A stretch of 9,399 nt of DNA from CAIXSC01 sp040381235 (GCA_040381235.1 JBEIHS010000239.1:1-9399); one strand, 5' to 3'. Shown: positions 1 through 6,941, counted from the first letter of the stretch. Program-made: numbers and translations. The notes: generated by a model from the sequence alone, not told the origin.

Positions 1-39
1 CGCGAACACGCCGGCGACCGCGAGCAAGATCGTTCCGGC

Positions 40-2616
40 GTGTGGAGCGAACGGTTTGCGACGCAGATCGCGCCGGCGACCGTCGCCGCTGTCGCCGTCG
101 CGTTGCCGTTGATTCCCAGTGAAGCGGTCGCTGGCGGTTCGACGATCCTGTTTCAACTTGTGCTGTTCGTGGCGCTCGCCGTGTGGGCGGCGACGCGGTT
201 GCTGCCCGGTCGAACGGCGCCTCGGCTTCATGGATCGACAGTCGACGTGGCGTTGGGCTTGTTTTTTGTCTGGTTCGCGGGCAGCGCCGCGCGAATGATC
301 GACACGGCGCACGGTCGGCCGGCGATCAATGTGACCTGGGCATGGCTGGCGGGCGGAGTGCTCTGGTTTCTGGCTCGGCAATCGCTGCGTTCGCCCCGAT
401 CGATTCGGGCCATGGCCGCCGTGCTCGCCGCCGTCGCCGCTGGACTCGCCTGCTACTCGTTCTACCAGTGCGGTTACCAAATGCCGCGGGACCGCGCGGC
501 GTTTCGCCGCGACCCCGAGGCGGTGTTGCGAGCCGCCGGTGTCGTCGCGCCTCCGGGATCGCCGCTCCGCGAACAATTTCGCAATCGCGTGGAAAGCCGC
601 GAGCCGATCGCGACGTTCGCCCTGACGAACTCGCTGGCCGGCTACCTGCTCCCCGCGTTCGTCCTCAGCGCGGCCGGGGCCGCCGCCCTGCGTCGCGCCG
701 GCCCCGCGACCAACGCCGGTTCCAAGGCTCGCGCCAGTTCCCCAGCCGGCCCCAGTCCTACAGCCGGCCCCAGTCCTACAGCCGGCGATAGGTCTACAGC
801 CGGCGATAGTGCCGCTGCCAGCGCTGGTCCCGCCGCTCGCTCCGGTTCCGCGACGCGTGTGGCTGTCGGCTGGCTGGTCGTGGCTGGGTTGCTCGCCGGC
901 TGTTTGCTGCTCACGAAAAGCCGCAGCGGCTACATCGCGGCGTTGTTCGCCATCGTGGCGCTGGGCTGGCACTGGCTACGAGCGGGCGAGCGGCTCGGCT
1001 GGAAGTTTCCGGCGGCGGCGGTCGGCGGTATCGCCGTTTTGACGGGACTGGCGGCCGCGGCCGGCTTTCTCGACATCCAGGTATTGAGCGAGGCTCGCTT
1101 GTCGCTGGGGTACCGCTGGGAGTACTGGACATCGACGGTCGCGCTTATTCGCGATTATCCGCTCACCGGCTGCGGGCCCGGGAACTATCAAAGTTTTTAC
1201 ACGGCCTACAAACTGCCGCAGGCCAGCGAGGTCGTCGCCGACCCGCACAATTTTCTCTTTGAACTCGCTGCCCTGGCTGGCCTGCCGGCGCTCGTCCTCT
1301 GGCTGGCCGCGTTGGCATTGTGGCTCCGAGCGCCCCGCCGATCGGTGACGCCCAGGGCGGCCGCCACAGGCGGGGCCGCCACGATCGGGACCTCCACGAC
1401 GGCAAACACACCTTCCGCCCCTATCGCCGCGCCGGCTGGCGGACCCGTGGCAGCCACACCGCTCGATTCCACACCGCCCATTCCCACACCGCCCATTCCC
1501 ACACCGCCTATTTCCACACCGCCTATTTCCGCACCGTTCGATTCCGCACCGTTCGATTCCACGAAGCCGATCTGGCTGGGCGCCGCGCTCGGCCTGCCGC
1601 TGGCTGCGCTGGCTGGAATGCTCGCCGGCTACCCGCTCTCTGGCGAGCTGGTCGTGACCGGCGTGCTGCCGGCGATCGTGCTGCTGGTGTGGCTGCGGCC
1701 GTGGGTTCGGGAGGGCGTTCTGCCTCCGTTCGCCTTGTCGATCGCCACGCTCGCCGTGCTAGTCAACTGCTTGGCGGCGGGCGGCATCGGCTTTCCCGCC
1801 GTCGCTGCCGGTTGGTGGCTGGTCGGCGCCCTGGCCCTCAACGCGGGGGAAGCGGCCGCCATCCGCCGCGCCTCTTCCATTGCGGTCCAGTCCCAGCCAG
1901 AACCGCCGGCCGGCCTCGCTTCGCCGAAAAAAAACGGCAAAGAACCGCCGCAGTGGCTGTGGGGGATCATCTCGGCCAGCGCCTTGCTGCTGGTGTTGGT
2001 TTTTCACTGGACTTGCTACGGACCGGTTTTCAAAAGCCAATCGCGGCTCGCGGCGGCGGCCGCCGCTGGCGAACGCGGCGACGGCCGCACACTGCTCGCG
2101 GAACTTCAAGCCGCGGCCGACGCCGACCCCTGGTCCGCGACCGCGTCGATCCAACTCGCCACTTTGTGGCATCGCCAATGGCTCGAAGCCGGTTCGACTT
2201 CCGCTCGCGATGCGATGGAACGGGCGGTGCTGGACGCGTTGCGGCGGGACCGCCGGGCCCACTCGCTGCGGCGGGAACTGGGCGACCTGTTTTTCGCGGC
2301 CTACAGCAAGACGGGGGAGCGACCGGCATTGGCTGATGCGGTGGCACTCTACCGCGACGCGATTCTGCTCTATCCCGCCCACGCCCCCCACCACGCCCAG
2401 CTCGCCTGGGCCTTGCGGGCGGCGGGGGAACGGGAGGCGAGCCTCGCGGCGGCCCGGGAGGCGTTGCGGCTCGACAGCCAGAATCCGCATCGGGAACAAA
2501 AGCTGGAGGCCCAGCGGTTAACGGTCTTCCCAGGCTCAACTTCGGCTAGACCGGAACCGGTCAACGCGAGAGAATGCGTCGAACTGATTGTGCGGGAGAA
2601 TTCGGAGTCGAATTGA
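40..2616 (+). CDS. O-antigen ligase/polymerase (Wzy_C)-like membrane protein with C-terminal TPR-like domain
   Basis: Likely an inner-membrane glycan ligase or polymerase that transfers or extends lipid-linked polysaccharide at the periplasmic face. The 858 residues hold roughly 13-15 hydrophobic segments (about residues 13-345, 405-430 and 513-665). The family hallmarks are a conserved LTKSRSGY stretch near residues 291-298 and a large loop ending in DPHNFLFE with His403, as in PF04932 proteins. After the last membrane segment, residues about 670-858 are helical and Ala/Leu-rich, with at least two TPR-like repeats (about 765-825). Two low-complexity inserts, around residues 235-258 and 473-507, are encoded by perfect or near-perfect tandem DNA repeats. 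The GTG at 40 is only a provisional start: the frame stays open to base 1, so the true start may lie outside the window. The next gene starts two bases after the stop, which suggests co-transcription. The substrate cannot be told from sequence. Family assignment is fairly sure; ligase versus polymerase is open. Confidence 0.8.
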   Translation: MWSERFATQIAPATVAAVAVALPLIPSEAVAGGSTILFQLVLFVALAVWAATRLLPGRTAPRLHGSTVDVALGLFFVWFAGSAARMIDTAHGRPAINVTWAWLAGGVLWFLARQSLRSPRSIRAMAAVLAAVAAGLACYSFYQCGYQMPRDRAAFRRDPEAVLRAAGVVAPPGSPLREQFRNRVESREPIATFALTNSLAGYLLPAFVLSAAGAAALRRAGPATNAGSKARASSPAGPSPTAGPSPTAGDRSTAGDSAAASAGPAARSGSATRVAVGWLVVAGLLAGCLLLTKSRSGYIAALFAIVALGWHWLRAGERLGWKFPAAAVGGIAVLTGLAAAAGFLDIQVLSEARLSLGYRWEYWTSTVALIRDYPLTGCGPGNYQSFYTAYKLPQASEVVADPHNFLFELAALAGLPALVLWLAALALWLRAPRRSVTPRAAATGGAATIGTSTTANTPSAPIAAPAGGPVAATPLDSTPPIPTPPIPTPPISTPPISAPFDSAPFDSTKPIWLGAALGLPLAALAGMLAGYPLSGELVVTGVLPAIVLLVWLRPWVREGVLPPFALSIATLAVLVNCLAAGGIGFPAVAAGWWLVGALALNAGEAAAIRRASSIAVQSQPEPPAGLASPKKNGKEPPQWLWGIISASALLLVLVFHWTCYGPVFKSQSRLAAAAAAGERGDGRTLLAELQAAADADPWSATASIQLATLWHRQWLEAGSTSARDAMERAVLDALRRDRRAHSLRRELGDLFFAAYSKTGERPALADAVALYRDAILLYPAHAPHHAQLAWALRAAGEREASLAAAREALRLDSQNPHREQKLEAQRLTVFPGSTSARPEPVNARECVELIVRENSESN
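743..814 (+). repeat. 18-bp tandem repeat, four units, inside the ligase-like gene
   Basis: Four 18-bp units start at 743, 761, 779 and 797. The first two are identical (CAGCCGGCCCCAGTCCTA). The third and fourth keep the CAGCCGGC head and then run GATAGGTCTA or GATAGTGCCG. The period is a multiple of three, so the frame is kept and the protein gains a six-residue repeat of the form AGPSPT/AGDRST. It lies in a hydrophilic loop between two membrane segments. Confidence 0.9.
1456..1560 (+). repeat. 15-bp tandem repeat, seven units, inside the ligase-like gene
   Basis: Seven 15-bp units run without interruption from 1456. Units 2 and 3 are identical (ACACCGCCCATTCCC), as are units 4 and 5 (ACACCGCCTATTTCC) and units 6 and 7 (GCACCGTTCGATTCC); unit 1 is ACACCGCTCGATTCC. 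They encode a five-residue repeat (TPPIP, TPPIS, APFDS) in a Pro-rich loop after the membrane segment that ends near residue 430. The paired identities point to recent unit-by-unit duplication. Confidence 0.92.
2604..2607 (+). promoter_or_regulatory. Shine-Dalgarno site for the DUF1573 gene
   Basis: GGAG lies 11 bases before the ATG at 2619 and supports that start over the upstream in-frame ATG at 2574. It sits inside the last codons of the preceding gene, so translation of the two genes may be coupled. Confidence 0.45.
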
Positions 2617-2618
2617 CC

Positions 2619-3827
2619 ATGCGGACTTTGTTGCTGCTTTCGATTTGCACTTGCGTCGGCGTCACACTTGGCGGAGTTCGCGCGTGGCGGGAGTTCGAGG
2701 GGGCCCGGGAATCGTTCGAGGCCGGCGCGAGCGAAAACATTCGCGAGATCGTCATGGCGTCGTCCGCGAAGGCGGGAGGCACGTCGCTGCCGCCGGAAGA
2801 AGGCGTCAAGGTGGTCGTGGTGAACGGCGAGACGCACGACTTCGGCAGCATCGGCCGCGGCGCGGGCGGCGAGCATCAGTTCCTGTTCAAGAACGAAGGC
2901 ACGAAGACGATGAAGATCGAAAGCGGGGGGACGTCATGTTCCGCCTGCACGGTCAGCGACTTGCCGAAGACGACGATCGAGCCGGGCGAGACGTTGCCGA
3001 TCACCATCAAATTCAAGCCGTCGACGCCCGACCCCGAGTTCCGCAAGGAGGCGTACATCCTGACGACCGACCCGAAGCGGCCGACGGTGGTGCTGGTGGT
3101 GATGGGCCGCGTGGTCGAACCGGTGCGACTCGATCCGCCGCAATTCACGGTGGGCAACATCACATCGACGAGCGAATTGACGCTGGAGTCGAAGCTTTTC
3201 AGCAACCTGGGGGGCGACTTCAAGATCACGGGTTTCGACCTGACGAACAAGGAGTTGCTCAAACAGTTTGAAGTCGCGGTGGAACCGGCCGGCTTGGCGG
3301 AGACGGAGGCGGCGAAGGCCAAACAGCTGTACACGATCCGCGTCAAGGTGAAGCCCGGCTTGCCGCTCGGTTCGCTGCTGCAGTCGGTGCGGATCACCAC
3401 GACGGATTCCGCCAACCCGGCGATGGAACTGCCGATCCGTGGCACGGTGGTCAGCGATGTCTCGATCCTTTCGGGGCGGAACTTCGACAGTTCGACCAAT
3501 ATCTTGACGTTGGGGATTATTCCCCAGGCCAAGGGGGCGAAAGCCGTTTTGCCGCTGTTGATCAAGGGGCCGCTGCGTGATTCCGTCGCGGTCACGGTGG
3601 AGCGGACCGATCCCGAGCAAACGATCGTGGCGACGTTGGGAACGCCCAAATCGATCAACGAGGGCGCGGTCCGGATGGTGCCGCTGACGGTGGAGATTCC
3701 CCCGGGCGCTGCGCCGGTCAATCGAATGGGCGGAGCGAACCGGGAGGACTACGGCCGCGTGATCGTCACCACGACGCATCCCGAGGCGCCGCGACTGCAG
3801 GTGCTGGTGCGGTTCGCGGTCGAATAG
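2619..3827 (+). CDS. Exported DUF1573 protein with tandem Ig-like domains
   Basis: Function unknown. DUF1573 proteins are exported beta-sandwich proteins, abundant in Planctomycetota and Bacteroidota. The start at 2619 is chosen because it gives a clean signal peptide (MRTLLLLSICTCVGVTLGGVRA), follows a GGAG, and falls two bases after the previous stop; an in-frame ATG at 2574 would add 15 hydrophilic residues inside the previous gene. The 402-residue product has a first DUF1573 domain at about residues 62-165. It includes the 'HDFGSIGRG' strand, a Cys-rich turn, and the 'IEPGETLPITIKFKPS' strand typical of the family. Two more weakly similar beta-rich domains follow to the C-terminus. The usual family motif is Cys-Gly-Cys-Thr; here it reads CSACT, a CxxC at residues 107-110. 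It could act as a scaffold or redox/metal protein at the envelope, but this is inference. No membrane anchor is visible beyond the signal peptide. Confidence 0.78.
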   Translation: MRTLLLLSICTCVGVTLGGVRAWREFEGARESFEAGASENIREIVMASSAKAGGTSLPPEEGVKVVVVNGETHDFGSIGRGAGGEHQFLFKNEGTKTMKIESGGTSCSACTVSDLPKTTIEPGETLPITIKFKPSTPDPEFRKEAYILTTDPKRPTVVLVVMGRVVEPVRLDPPQFTVGNITSTSELTLESKLFSNLGGDFKITGFDLTNKELLKQFEVAVEPAGLAETEAAKAKQLYTIRVKVKPGLPLGSLLQSVRITTTDSANPAMELPIRGTVVSDVSILSGRNFDSSTNILTLGIIPQAKGAKAVLPLLIKGPLRDSVAVTVERTDPEQTIVATLGTPKSINEGAVRMVPLTVEIPPGAAPVNRMGGANREDYGRVIVTTTHPEAPRLQVLVRFAVE

Positions 3828-3933
3828 CATGGCCGGACCTGCGGCCGCATACGTGTTGGGAACGGGGCGGATGTGAAGGGAACTCGAACACCACGGACAG
3901 AATTAAGTGGCTCGGAAGGAATCCGGGCGCCGG

Positions 3934-3954
3934 GCCGGTGGACAGCCACCCGGC
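3934..3954 (+). other. GC-rich stem-loop in the leader of the cytochrome gene
   Basis: GCCGGTGG (3934-3941), loop ACAG, and CCACCCGGC (3946-3954) can pair with one bulged C. It lies in the 179-base gap between the DUF1573 gene and the cytochrome gene. No run of T follows it, so it is a poor intrinsic terminator candidate. It could be a leader structure or chance pairing in GC-rich DNA. The rest of the gap (3828-4006) shows no convincing gene or promoter. Confidence 0.25.
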
Positions 3955-3996
3955 GACCCCGCGACCGCCACGCGCGGAGCGGGACTCTTTAGGGAT

Positions 3997-4000
3997 GGAG
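3997..4000 (+). promoter_or_regulatory. Shine-Dalgarno site that sets the cytochrome gene start at 4007
   Basis: GGAG with a six-base spacer precedes the ATG at 4007. The alternative ATG at 3995 and GTG at 3938 lack a well-spaced site and would add a charged N-terminal tail before the signal sequence. Confidence 0.55.
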
Positions 4001-4006
4001 AAACCT

Positions 4007-5788
4007 ATGACCAAATATGACTGGGCGGGACTCGCTGTTGTCGCTGCCGTCGTCGGCCTGTCACTGGGAACAGTGCCCGCCGTCGATTCCCAGGAACGCA
4101 ATCCGCTCCGGCCACGGCCGCAATCCGCGTCCCGCGGCCAGATGCCGACGGTAAGGCCGGTGAGTGCCGCCGAGCCGATCGCGAACCAAGCGAAACCAGG
4201 TTCAACCGCGCCCGGATCCGCCTCCAGTTCGCCGGCAGGGAACGGTTCGCCAGCCGGTCCGCCAGCCGGAAAGACGCTGGGCAACTCGGCGGGTAGCAAC
4301 TCGGCGGCCGGCAAGGCAGCGGCCAGCACGGCGGCGGGCGCGGCGGCGGGGAAGACAACGGGCAAGGCGGCCATCCAGGCGGCCGCGAATCCGCCGTCGG
4401 CGACGGCGCATTTGCCGTTGTTCGAAGGCTGGCCCGATCCGCAGGTGGCGTTGGTGGTGACCGGGCGGCAGGCGGGGTACATCGAGCCATGCGGGTGCGC
4501 GGGGCTCGCGAACCAGAAAGGCGGATTGGTTCGCCGGTTCACGATGATGAACGAATTGCGGTCGCGGGGCTGGACGCTGGTGCCGATGGATGTCGGCAAT
4601 CAAGTGAAGCGGTTCGGGCGGCAGTCGGAGATCAAGTTCCAGATGACCTACGAAGGTCTGAAGCTGATGGATTACCAGGCGATCGGCCTGGGACCGGACG
4701 ACTTGCGGCTATCTTCGGGCGAGGTGTTCGCGGCGATCACGGAGGAACCGAATCGCTTTGTGTCAGCCAACGCGGCGGTGTTGGATCGCGATTTGCTGCC
4801 GCGGTCGGCGGCGATCGAGGCGAATGGTTGCAAGATTGGCGTGACGGCGGTGGTGGGAGACGAGCAGCGGGAAAAGATCCGCAACGACGAAGTGCTCCTG
4901 CAGAGTGCCGCCGAGGGTCTGAAGTTGGCCTGGGCGCAGTTGCAGCGGGAGAAATGCGACCTGCATGTTTTGATGGTGTATGGGTCGCTGGAGGAAACCA
5001 ATCGGCTGGCGCGGCAATTCCCGCAGTTCCAACTGATCGTCACCACCGGTGGCGGCGAGGAACCGCCGTTGGTGCCCGAGTACGCACCGGGGACACGGAT
5101 CCCGGTGGTGCAGGTGGGCGGCAAGGGGATGTACGCGGGCGTGGTGGGCCTATATCGAGACAAGGGGTTGGCGATCCGATACCAGCGGGTTCCCTTGGAC
5201 GGCCGCTACGCCGACTCGCCGAAGATGCTGGATGTTCTGGCCGCTTACCAGGACCAGTTGGAGTCGGCCGGGCTGGACGGGCTGGGGGTGAAACCGCAAG
5301 CGCATCCGAGCGGCCGGTCGTTTGTCGGTTCGCAGGTTTGCGGCGAATGCCACACGAAGGCGATGGAGGCGTTCGAGAACAGTTCGCACGCGCACGCGCT
5401 CGACACCCTGGTGTCGCCGACCGAGCGATCGAATGTGCCGCGGCACTTCGACCCCGAGTGTTTGAGTTGCCATGTGACGGGCTGGGACCCGCAGCGGCAT
5501 TTTCCCTACAAGTCGGGTTATCTGAGCTTGGAGTCGACGGCGGCGATGAAGCACGTGGGGTGCGAGAACTGCCATGGTCCCGGTTCGGCCCACGTGGCGG
5601 CGGAGAACAACGCGGCGAAGTCGACTCCCTTGTCGCTGGCCAAACTGCGGTCGGAAATGCGATTGCCGCTCGCCAAGGCCCGCGACAAGTGCGTCGAGTG
5701 CCACGATTTGGACAACAGCCCCGAGTTCCAGAAGGACGGGGCCTTTGACCGTTACTGGGAGCAAGTGGCGCATCCCGGCAAAGACTGA
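4007..5788 (+). CDS. Exported fusion of a degenerate UshA-like domain and a four-heme cytochrome c
   Basis: Likely a periplasmic electron-carrying or redox protein; the reaction is unknown. From the ATG at 4007 the product is 593 residues. Residues about 5-25 form a signal peptide or anchor (WAGLAVVAAVVGLSLG). A linker rich in Ala, Gly, Ser and Pro follows to about 140. The next domain begins at 'ALVVTGRQAGYIEPCGC' (Cys162 and Cys164) and resembles UshA/5'-nucleotidase-type metallophosphatases in layout ('GGLVRR', 'LVPMDVGN', 'YQAIGLGPDDL'). The usual DxH and GNHE metal motifs are not present. The C-terminal part carries four CxxCH heme-binding motifs: CGECH (445), CLSCH (485), CENCH (519) and CVECH (562). 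It also has 'HGPGSAH' and a final 'CHDLDNSPEF...YW' block typical of cytochrome c554-like multiheme proteins. The ABC ATPase gene starts six bases after the stop. An in-frame GTG at 3938 is a less likely start. Heme binding is sure; the role is not. Confidence 0.85.
   Translation: MTKYDWAGLAVVAAVVGLSLGTVPAVDSQERNPLRPRPQSASRGQMPTVRPVSAAEPIANQAKPGSTAPGSASSSPAGNGSPAGPPAGKTLGNSAGSNSAAGKAAASTAAGAAAGKTTGKAAIQAAANPPSATAHLPLFEGWPDPQVALVVTGRQAGYIEPCGCAGLANQKGGLVRRFTMMNELRSRGWTLVPMDVGNQVKRFGRQSEIKFQMTYEGLKLMDYQAIGLGPDDLRLSSGEVFAAITEEPNRFVSANAAVLDRDLLPRSAAIEANGCKIGVTAVVGDEQREKIRNDEVLLQSAAEGLKLAWAQLQREKCDLHVLMVYGSLEETNRLARQFPQFQLIVTTGGGEEPPLVPEYAPGTRIPVVQVGGKGMYAGVVGLYRDKGLAIRYQRVPLDGRYADSPKMLDVLAAYQDQLESAGLDGLGVKPQAHPSGRSFVGSQVCGECHTKAMEAFENSSHAHALDTLVSPTERSNVPRHFDPECLSCHVTGWDPQRHFPYKSGYLSLESTAAMKHVGCENCHGPGSAHVAAENNAAKSTPLSLAKLRSEMRLPLAKARDKCVECHDLDNSPEFQKDGAFDRYWEQVAHPGKD
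4140..4425 (+). other. Low-complexity Ala/Gly/Ser/Pro linker region of the cytochrome fusion
   Basis: This stretch encodes about 95 residues made mostly of Ala, Gly, Ser, Pro and Lys, with recurrent AGK, SAA and PAG triplets. It separates the signal sequence from the folded domains and probably is an extended, disordered tether. Unlike the inserts in the first gene, I see no exact DNA repeat unit here. Confidence 0.6.
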
Positions 5789-5794
5789 CCCTGC

Positions 5795-6793
5795 ATGGAC
5801 CCGATTATCGAACTCAGCGGGCTCGCCAAGTCGTACCGCGTCTACCAAAAGCGGGACGGCTTGATGGGCTCGCTGCGCGGCTTGTTCCGCCGGGAATACC
5901 GCGACGTGGAGGCGGTGAAGGGGATTGATTTACGGGTGGAACAGGGCGAGTTTGTGGCGTTCCTGGGACCCAACGGCGCGGGCAAGACCACCACGCTGAA
6001 ACTGCTCTCGGGCGTCATCAATCCAACCCGCGGCTCGGCGCTGGTCATGGGCCATGTGCCGTGGAAACGCGAGAACGCGTATCGCCGCCGCTTCGCGCTC
6101 GTAATGGGCCAGAAGAACCAGTTGTGGTGGGACTTGCCGGCCCAAGAGTCGTTCCGGCTGCATCAGCAGATCTACCGCATCGAGCCGGCCGGTTTTCAAC
6201 GCACGCTCGACGAACTCTCCGACTTGCTGGACATCCGCCGCTTGCTCCGGCAGCCGGTCCGCGAGTTATCGCTTGGCGAGCGGATGAAAATGGAGTTGGC
6301 GGCGGCGTTGTTGCATTCGCCCGAAGTGCTGTTTTTGGACGAACCGACGATCGGGCTGGACGTGGTGGCCCAGCGAAACATCCAGCAGTTCCTCAAGCAT
6401 TATCAACGCGAGCGGCGGATCACGATCTTGCTCACCAGCCACTACATGAAAGACATCGCGGCGTTGTGCCAACGCGTGGTGATCATCGCCGGTGGCCGGA
6501 TCGTGTATGACGGGGCCTTGGCGGACATCGTCGGCCAGTTCAGCGGCCACAAACTGGTGGCCTTGCAGTTGAGCGGCGACGACTCGGGTGAGGGGCTGGA
6601 GCAATTCGGCACGGTGATGGAGCGCACGCCGCCCCGCGTGCGTTTGCGGATCGAACGGCATCAAGTGGCGAAAGCCTTGGCGGCGATCTTGGCGCGGCAC
6701 GCCGTCGAGGACGTGGCGGTCGAGGACCCGCCGTTGGAAGAAGTGATCGCCGAGTTGTTCGCCAAGAGCCAAGTCGCAGCCGCCGCACCGTAA
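5795..6793 (+). CDS. ABC-2 type exporter ATP-binding protein (COG4586-like)
   Basis: Cytoplasmic ATPase that should power an ABC-2 family exporter. The 332-residue protein has all nucleotide-binding motifs intact: Walker A GPNGAGKT (58-65), Q-loop at Gln106 followed by the distinctive 'QLWWDLP', signature LSLGE (158-162), Walker B 'VLFLDEP' with Asp182 and catalytic Glu183, and the switch His216 in 'LTSHYM'. The 'MGQKxQLWWDLP' block and the extra residues before Walker A are typical of the COG4586 group. That group usually sits in a three-gene operon with two six-helix permeases of the ABC-2 type. The C-terminal 90 residues form the usual accessory domain seen in drug and polysaccharide exporters. 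It starts six bases after the cytochrome gene with no good Shine-Dalgarno, suggesting translational coupling. No permease gene lies beside it: the next gene is convergent. The substrate is unknown. Confidence 0.9.
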   Translation: MDPIIELSGLAKSYRVYQKRDGLMGSLRGLFRREYRDVEAVKGIDLRVEQGEFVAFLGPNGAGKTTTLKLLSGVINPTRGSALVMGHVPWKRENAYRRRFALVMGQKNQLWWDLPAQESFRLHQQIYRIEPAGFQRTLDELSDLLDIRRLLRQPVRELSLGERMKMELAAALLHSPEVLFLDEPTIGLDVVAQRNIQQFLKHYQRERRITILLTSHYMKDIAALCQRVVIIAGGRIVYDGALADIVGQFSGHKLVALQLSGDDSGEGLEQFGTVMERTPPRVRLRIERHQVAKALAAILARHAVEDVAVEDPPLEEVIAELFAKSQVAAAAP

Positions 6794-6801
6794 AGCGCCT
6801 A

Positions 6802-6820
6802 CCGGGGCTGGAAGCCCCGG
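6802..6820. repeat. Palindrome A, 8-bp stem, 3-base loop
   Basis: CCGGGGCT (6802-6809), loop GGA, AGCCCCGG (6813-6820); one further A-T pair extends the stem at both ends. It begins eight bases after the ABC ATPase stop, so it is the best-placed hairpin to stop or protect that transcript. Confidence 0.8.
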
Positions 6821-6828
6821 TCACGTGG

Positions 6829-6853
6829 CGGGAGCCTCCGGCTCCCGTGGGTT
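6829..6853. repeat. Palindrome B, first copy of the CGGGAGCC family
   Basis: CGGGAGCC (6829-6836), loop TCC, GGCTCCCG (6840-6847), followed by TGGGTT. The 25 bases from 6829 to 6853 recur exactly at 6861-6885. Confidence 0.88.
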
Positions 6854-6860
6854 CATGTGA

Positions 6861-6885
6861 CGGGAGCCTCCGGCTCCCGTGGGTT
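6861..6885. repeat. Palindrome C, second copy of the CGGGAGCC family
   Basis: This 25-base block is identical to that at 6829-6853, in the same orientation, 32 bases further on. The stem is 6861-6868 with 6872-6879. Confidence 0.88.
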
Positions 6886-6910
6886 AGCGCTGGCGATATC
6901 AGCCGGCCTA

Positions 6911-6930
6911 CCCCAGGCTAAAGCCTGGGG
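6911..6930. repeat. Palindrome D, 9-bp stem, 2-base loop
   Basis: CCCCAGGCT (6911-6919), loop AA, AGCCTGGGG (6922-6930). The stem is perfect. Its sequence differs from the neighbouring palindromes but shares the general plan of a G/C block closed by GGCT and AGCC around a short loop. Confidence 0.85.
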
Positions 6931-6941
6931 CTACCTGCGTC

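Noticed and set aside
1206..1562. Minus-strand frame with Gly/Val/Glu repeats, and plus-strand frame 1320-2336 with His/Thr repeats
   Set aside because: Both mirror the 15-bp repeat in other frames of the ligase-like gene, whose membrane segments and motifs give it clear priority.
1759..2539. Long minus-strand frames opposite the ligase C-terminus
   Set aside because: In DNA this GC-rich, antisense frames stay open by codon bias. The predicted products are Arg/Pro-rich with no recognisable domain.
2876..3830. Two long minus-strand frames (281 and 298 codons) opposite the DUF1573 gene
   Set aside because: Low-quality composition, no start signal, and full overlap with a gene with a clear signal peptide and domain.
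4489..5748. Plus-strand frame of 419 codons inside the cytochrome gene
   Set aside because: It is an alternate frame of the cytochrome gene and is Gly/Arg/Ala-rich without domains. The four CxxCH motifs fix the true frame.
6801..6821. Rho-independent terminator of the ABC ATPase gene
   Set aside because: The stem is strong and well placed, but no T-run follows, so I list it as a palindrome and not as a terminator.
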